Below are positions 32,583 to 34,944 of a stretch of 34,944 nucleotides of DNA, one piece after another. Origin of the DNA: Streptomyces sp. UW30 (GTDB taxonomy: Bacteria; Actinomycetota; Actinomycetes; Streptomycetales; Streptomycetaceae); NCBI RefSeq assembly GCF_008042075.1, contig NZ_RDBN01000005.1, positions 978,862 through 1,013,805 of the forward strand. Reading direction: 5' to 3'. Each line of letters opens with the position of its first letter. Position 1 is the stretch's first letter. Position numbers and translations under genes: made by a program. The notes under the pieces were generated by a model. That model saw only the letters and a program-made list of their open reading frames with translations, was not told the origin of the DNA and ran no database searches.

Positions 32583-34796
32583 GTGACTCGTTCACGAAGA
32601 CTTGGCCTGGTGGCGCTCAGCGGCGCGGTGGCCCTGACGTGCGCCCTGCCGACCACGCCCGCGCAGGCCGTGGACTCGCCGGTGGGGACGGTCCGGCTCG
32701 CCTCGGAGAAGCGGCCGGAGATCCGGTACGTCTGGGCCGGTGCGTCCGGATTCCAGTGGGGCCCGATCGGCGGCGGCGCGACCACCTGGTTCGACTACCC
32801 GGGCTTCGTCCCGCCCGCGCACGCGGGGCCGGACGACCTGGCCACCGGCACCGACGTCACCACTCTCACGGTGAGTGGCGCCACCATCGCCCTGCGGCAC
32901 CGTTCCACCGGCGTGACCTCGACCATCACGATCCCGTCCGGTCAGACCTACCAGGGTGCCCTGGGCTGGAGCGCGCTGACCCGGGACGCCACGGGTGCCC
33001 TGCACGTGCTGCGCGCCGCTCCCGACGGCACCACCACGGATCTGCCGGTCGCCGGCCTCCCGGCGGGCGCCCAGCCCATCAGCTACCCGCGGGGCGGCTC
33101 GGTCCGCCGGATCGCGGTCGTGTACCAGCTGGACGGCACGCGCTCCGTCGGCCTCCTCGACCTCGCCGACGGCACCTTCCGCACCTATGTCACCGGTGTG
33201 GCCGAGAACCCGGAGGTCGTCTTCAACGACCGCTGGCTCGTCGCCGACTGGAAGTCGATCCGGACCGACGCCGAGCCCGGCACCCAGCCCACCGCGATCA
33301 CCCGAGGGGACCTCCACCTCGAAGCCGTCGTCGGCGACCAACTCCTCTTCGGCAACCCGGACTTCGTCTTCGGCGGCGACCCCGCACTCTGGGGCCGCTC
33401 CCTGGTGACCGGCGCAGTCACCACCGTGCTCAGCTCGTCGTTCGGCGGCATCGGCCCCACCCTGGACGGCGGCGCCCTCGCCACCGCCGGACCGTCCAGC
33501 CTCGACTGGAACGTCCACCGGATCACGCCCACCGAGGACGGCGGCACCGCCACCGAGAAGGTCGCCCAGATCCCCGCCACGGCGGCCGGCGTCCACGGAC
33601 TGGCCGTCGCCGGCGGCGAGTTGCTCATCTACGGCACGACGCCCGGCGCCTCCTACCGCGTCAACAGCTTCCAACTGGATGCCACGGGCCGGCCCACCGG
33701 TCAGCAGACCCAGCGCAGCCCGGGCCTGAGCGCCAGCACCTGCCTCCCCGGCGACGCCGCCTGCCCCCAGCTGGAGGCCACGGGCGACGGCCGGGTCTCC
33801 TTCCTGTGGACCAACGCCGACCGTCAGGAATCGATCCTCAACGTCGGCCTCGACACCAAGACCATCCGCACCGAGCCCACCGACGGCGACGCGGGCGGCC
33901 GTATCCCTGGCGGCAGCGGCCGATACGTGCTCTACAACGGCGGTTCCGGCACCCAGCGGGTCGTCGACTTCCCGAACGGCACGACCGAGGGCACCACCGT
34001 CCTCACCCGCGCCCGCACCGCGGCGGCCGTCTGGGGCCAGGTGCTGTGGACCCCCGGCACCACCCAGGGCTCCGTCGTCGGCAAGCACCTCAAGACCGGT
34101 CAGACGGTCGCCACCGTGGCCACCGGCGCGTCCTGCGCTCCCACCGACATCCAGGCCGTCAACACCTGGCTGTACTGGTCCTGCGGCTCCACCGCCGGCG
34201 TCTACGACCGGGCGACGGGCCGCAAGATCACCGTCCCCGCCGACAACGGCCCGGCCCGCCTCGCCGACGGCTACCTGCTCCGCGAGAACCGCACCACCCA
34301 CGAACTGCTGCTCACCGACTTCCACACCGGCACGGCCGCCACCCGCACCCTGGTCAAGCTGCCCAACGGGGACTGGAACACCGGAGGCAGCAACGGCCGC
34401 TGGGCCGTCGACCGCTTCGGCGGCCACATCGCCTACCTCAACGGCACCGTCGGCGAGGTGTCGATCGTGGGCAGCGGTGTCCCCGCCTCGGCGCTCGCGC
34501 AGATGGAGGCCCAGACGGACGCGGTGCCGTTCGGCCCCACGAAGTCCAACCCCTGGCAGCCCGTCTGGCAGCTCAACAAGCCCGCCACCTGGACACTCAC
34601 CCTGAGTAACAGCGGCGGCACGGCGATCCGGACCCTCACCGGCAGCACCCAGGGCGCAGCCGTCCGCGCCGCCTGGGACGGCTTCGGCGACGACGGCCGC
34701 CGGATCACCGGCACCTACACCTGGAAACTGACCGCCGAGCCCCGCGACGACCAGGGGCCGGCCGTCACCGTGACGGGCACCACCGCGGTCAACTGA
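32583..34796 (+). CDS. large secreted protein, probable beta-propeller with C-terminal FlgD-like Ig domain
   Basis: From GTG 32583 (GGGGGAGGGGAAC directly upstream) the product is 737 aa. A clear signal peptide ends TPAQAVDS. The next 600 residues hold repeated short beta-strand units with SGxY, LLxxxT and GRxxxY patterns, as in beta-propellers (SLVTGAVTTVLSSSFGG; SVVGKHLKTGQTVATVATG). The last 80 residues (KPATWTLTLSNSGGTAIRTL and AAWDGFGDDGRRITGTYTWK) match FlgD-type Ig domains common on Streptomyces secreted proteins. Two Cys pairs (ASTCLPGDAACP, and ASCAPTD...YWSCGS) suggest disulfides. There is no catalytic motif; adhesion or binding is the simplest guess. Confidence 0.8.
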   Translation: MTRSRRLGLVALSGAVALTCALPTTPAQAVDSPVGTVRLASEKRPEIRYVWAGASGFQWGPIGGGATTWFDYPGFVPPAHAGPDDLATGTDVTTLTVSGATIALRHRSTGVTSTITIPSGQTYQGALGWSALTRDATGALHVLRAAPDGTTTDLPVAGLPAGAQPISYPRGGSVRRIAVVYQLDGTRSVGLLDLADGTFRTYVTGVAENPEVVFNDRWLVADWKSIRTDAEPGTQPTAITRGDLHLEAVVGDQLLFGNPDFVFGGDPALWGRSLVTGAVTTVLSSSFGGIGPTLDGGALATAGPSSLDWNVHRITPTEDGGTATEKVAQIPATAAGVHGLAVAGGELLIYGTTPGASYRVNSFQLDATGRPTGQQTQRSPGLSASTCLPGDAACPQLEATGDGRVSFLWTNADRQESILNVGLDTKTIRTEPTDGDAGGRIPGGSGRYVLYNGGSGTQRVVDFPNGTTEGTTVLTRARTAAAVWGQVLWTPGTTQGSVVGKHLKTGQTVATVATGASCAPTDIQAVNTWLYWSCGSTAGVYDRATGRKITVPADNGPARLADGYLLRENRTTHELLLTDFHTGTAATRTLVKLPNGDWNTGGSNGRWAVDRFGGHIAYLNGTVGEVSIVGSGVPASALAQMEAQTDAVPFGPTKSNPWQPVWQLNKPATWTLTLSNSGGTAIRTLTGSTQGAAVRAAWDGFGDDGRRITGTYTWKLTAEPRDDQGPAVTVTGTTAVN

Positions 34797-34832
34797 CGGA
34801 CAGGCTCCCGGCGTCCGGGTTACCGTCGGATC

Positions 34833-34944
34833 ATGAGCATTCGCGCCGTGGTGTGGGACGTCGACGACACCCTCTTCGACTACACCGCCGCCGACCGCGC
34901 CGGAATGCGGGAGCACCTGCGGGCCGAGGGCCTGCTCGACGCTG
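34833..34944 (+). CDS. HAD-family hydrolase, 5' part only
   Basis: ATG 34833 starts MSIRAVVWDVDDTLFDYTAA, with HAD motif I DVDDT (nucleophile Asp first, acid/base Asp third). The start of a helical cap (RAGMREHLRAEGLLDA) follows, and then the window ends. TACCGT lies six bases before the ATG with no ribosome-binding site, suggesting a leaderless message. It is probably a phosphatase of the haloacid dehalogenase superfamily; substrate unknown. Confidence 0.85.
   Translation, partial: MSIRAVVWDVDDTLFDYTAADRAGMREHLRAEGLLDA

Noticed and set aside
32592..34916. A 774-codon open frame on the minus strand
   Set aside because: Shadow of the secreted propeller-like gene, which has a signal peptide and Ig end.

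Overview
The window is chromosomal DNA of a Streptomyces or close relative. Support for this comes from the very high GC with strong G/C third-position bias, many GTG and TTG starts, twin-arginine and Sec exported hydrolases, an acyl-CoA carboxylase beta/epsilon pair, and two tandem 'conservons' (cvnA-B-C-D). From memory, the order accB-accE / conservon / conservon / gltX matches the S. coelicolor core chromosome around SCO5535-SCO5547. No tool was available to confirm this.

Region by region. (1) Bases 1-1925 look like an accessory edge: lower GC, a 3' gene fragment, a membrane protein with a HEPN-like RxxxxH motif, two tiny coupled ORFs of which one carries an apparent 1-base deletion in a G run, and a hypothetical gene with a TTA codon whose 5' end is lost at a Streptomyces-type dispersed palindromic sequence (1951-2027). 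(2) Bases 2076-9554 hold secreted functions: a GH30 glycosidase with a ricin-type lectin domain, a divergent GH3 glucosidase with CBM11-like and Calx-beta modules, a Gly-rich membrane protein, and a trypsin-like protease (sprT). (3) Bases 9729-13624 hold a gene remnant, a DMT-family exporter with a divergent TetR repressor and two tandem operators, a DUF899 protein, a YdeI-like protein and a YceI protein with a striking paired operator. (4) Bases 13753-16095 encode a family 8 polysaccharide lyase of the hyaluronate lyase type. (5) accB-accE (16250-18071) encode essential acyl-CoA carboxylase subunits. The specificity position is Ile, pointing to AccB rather than PccB. (6) A decayed gene fragment (18239-18689) is followed by conservon I (18736-23634) and conservon II (24022-29257), both on the minus strand. 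(7) The plus strand then carries a small peptide gene with a duplicated motif, a fumarylacetoacetase-family gene overlapping gltX, a large secreted propeller-like protein with a FlgD-type Ig end, and the start of a HAD hydrolase.

Working together: GH30 and GH3 probably form an endo/exo pair on a beta-glucan, under a shared divergent control region. AccB/AccE supply malonyl-CoA and methylmalonyl-CoA. Each conservon encodes a membrane sensor-kinase-like CvnA, a roadblock protein CvnB, a DUF742 protein CvnC and a small GTPase CvnD, forming a membrane-associated GPCR-like switch. The two CvnD genes share a 92-base identical block, while the sensor tails and CvnC N-termini have diverged. The most interesting leads are this gene-conversion-like CvnD pair, the TGQ repeat tail of CvnA-II, an orphan canonical terminator between the conservons, the paired operators at tetR/DMT and yceI, and the frameshifted or decayed genes.
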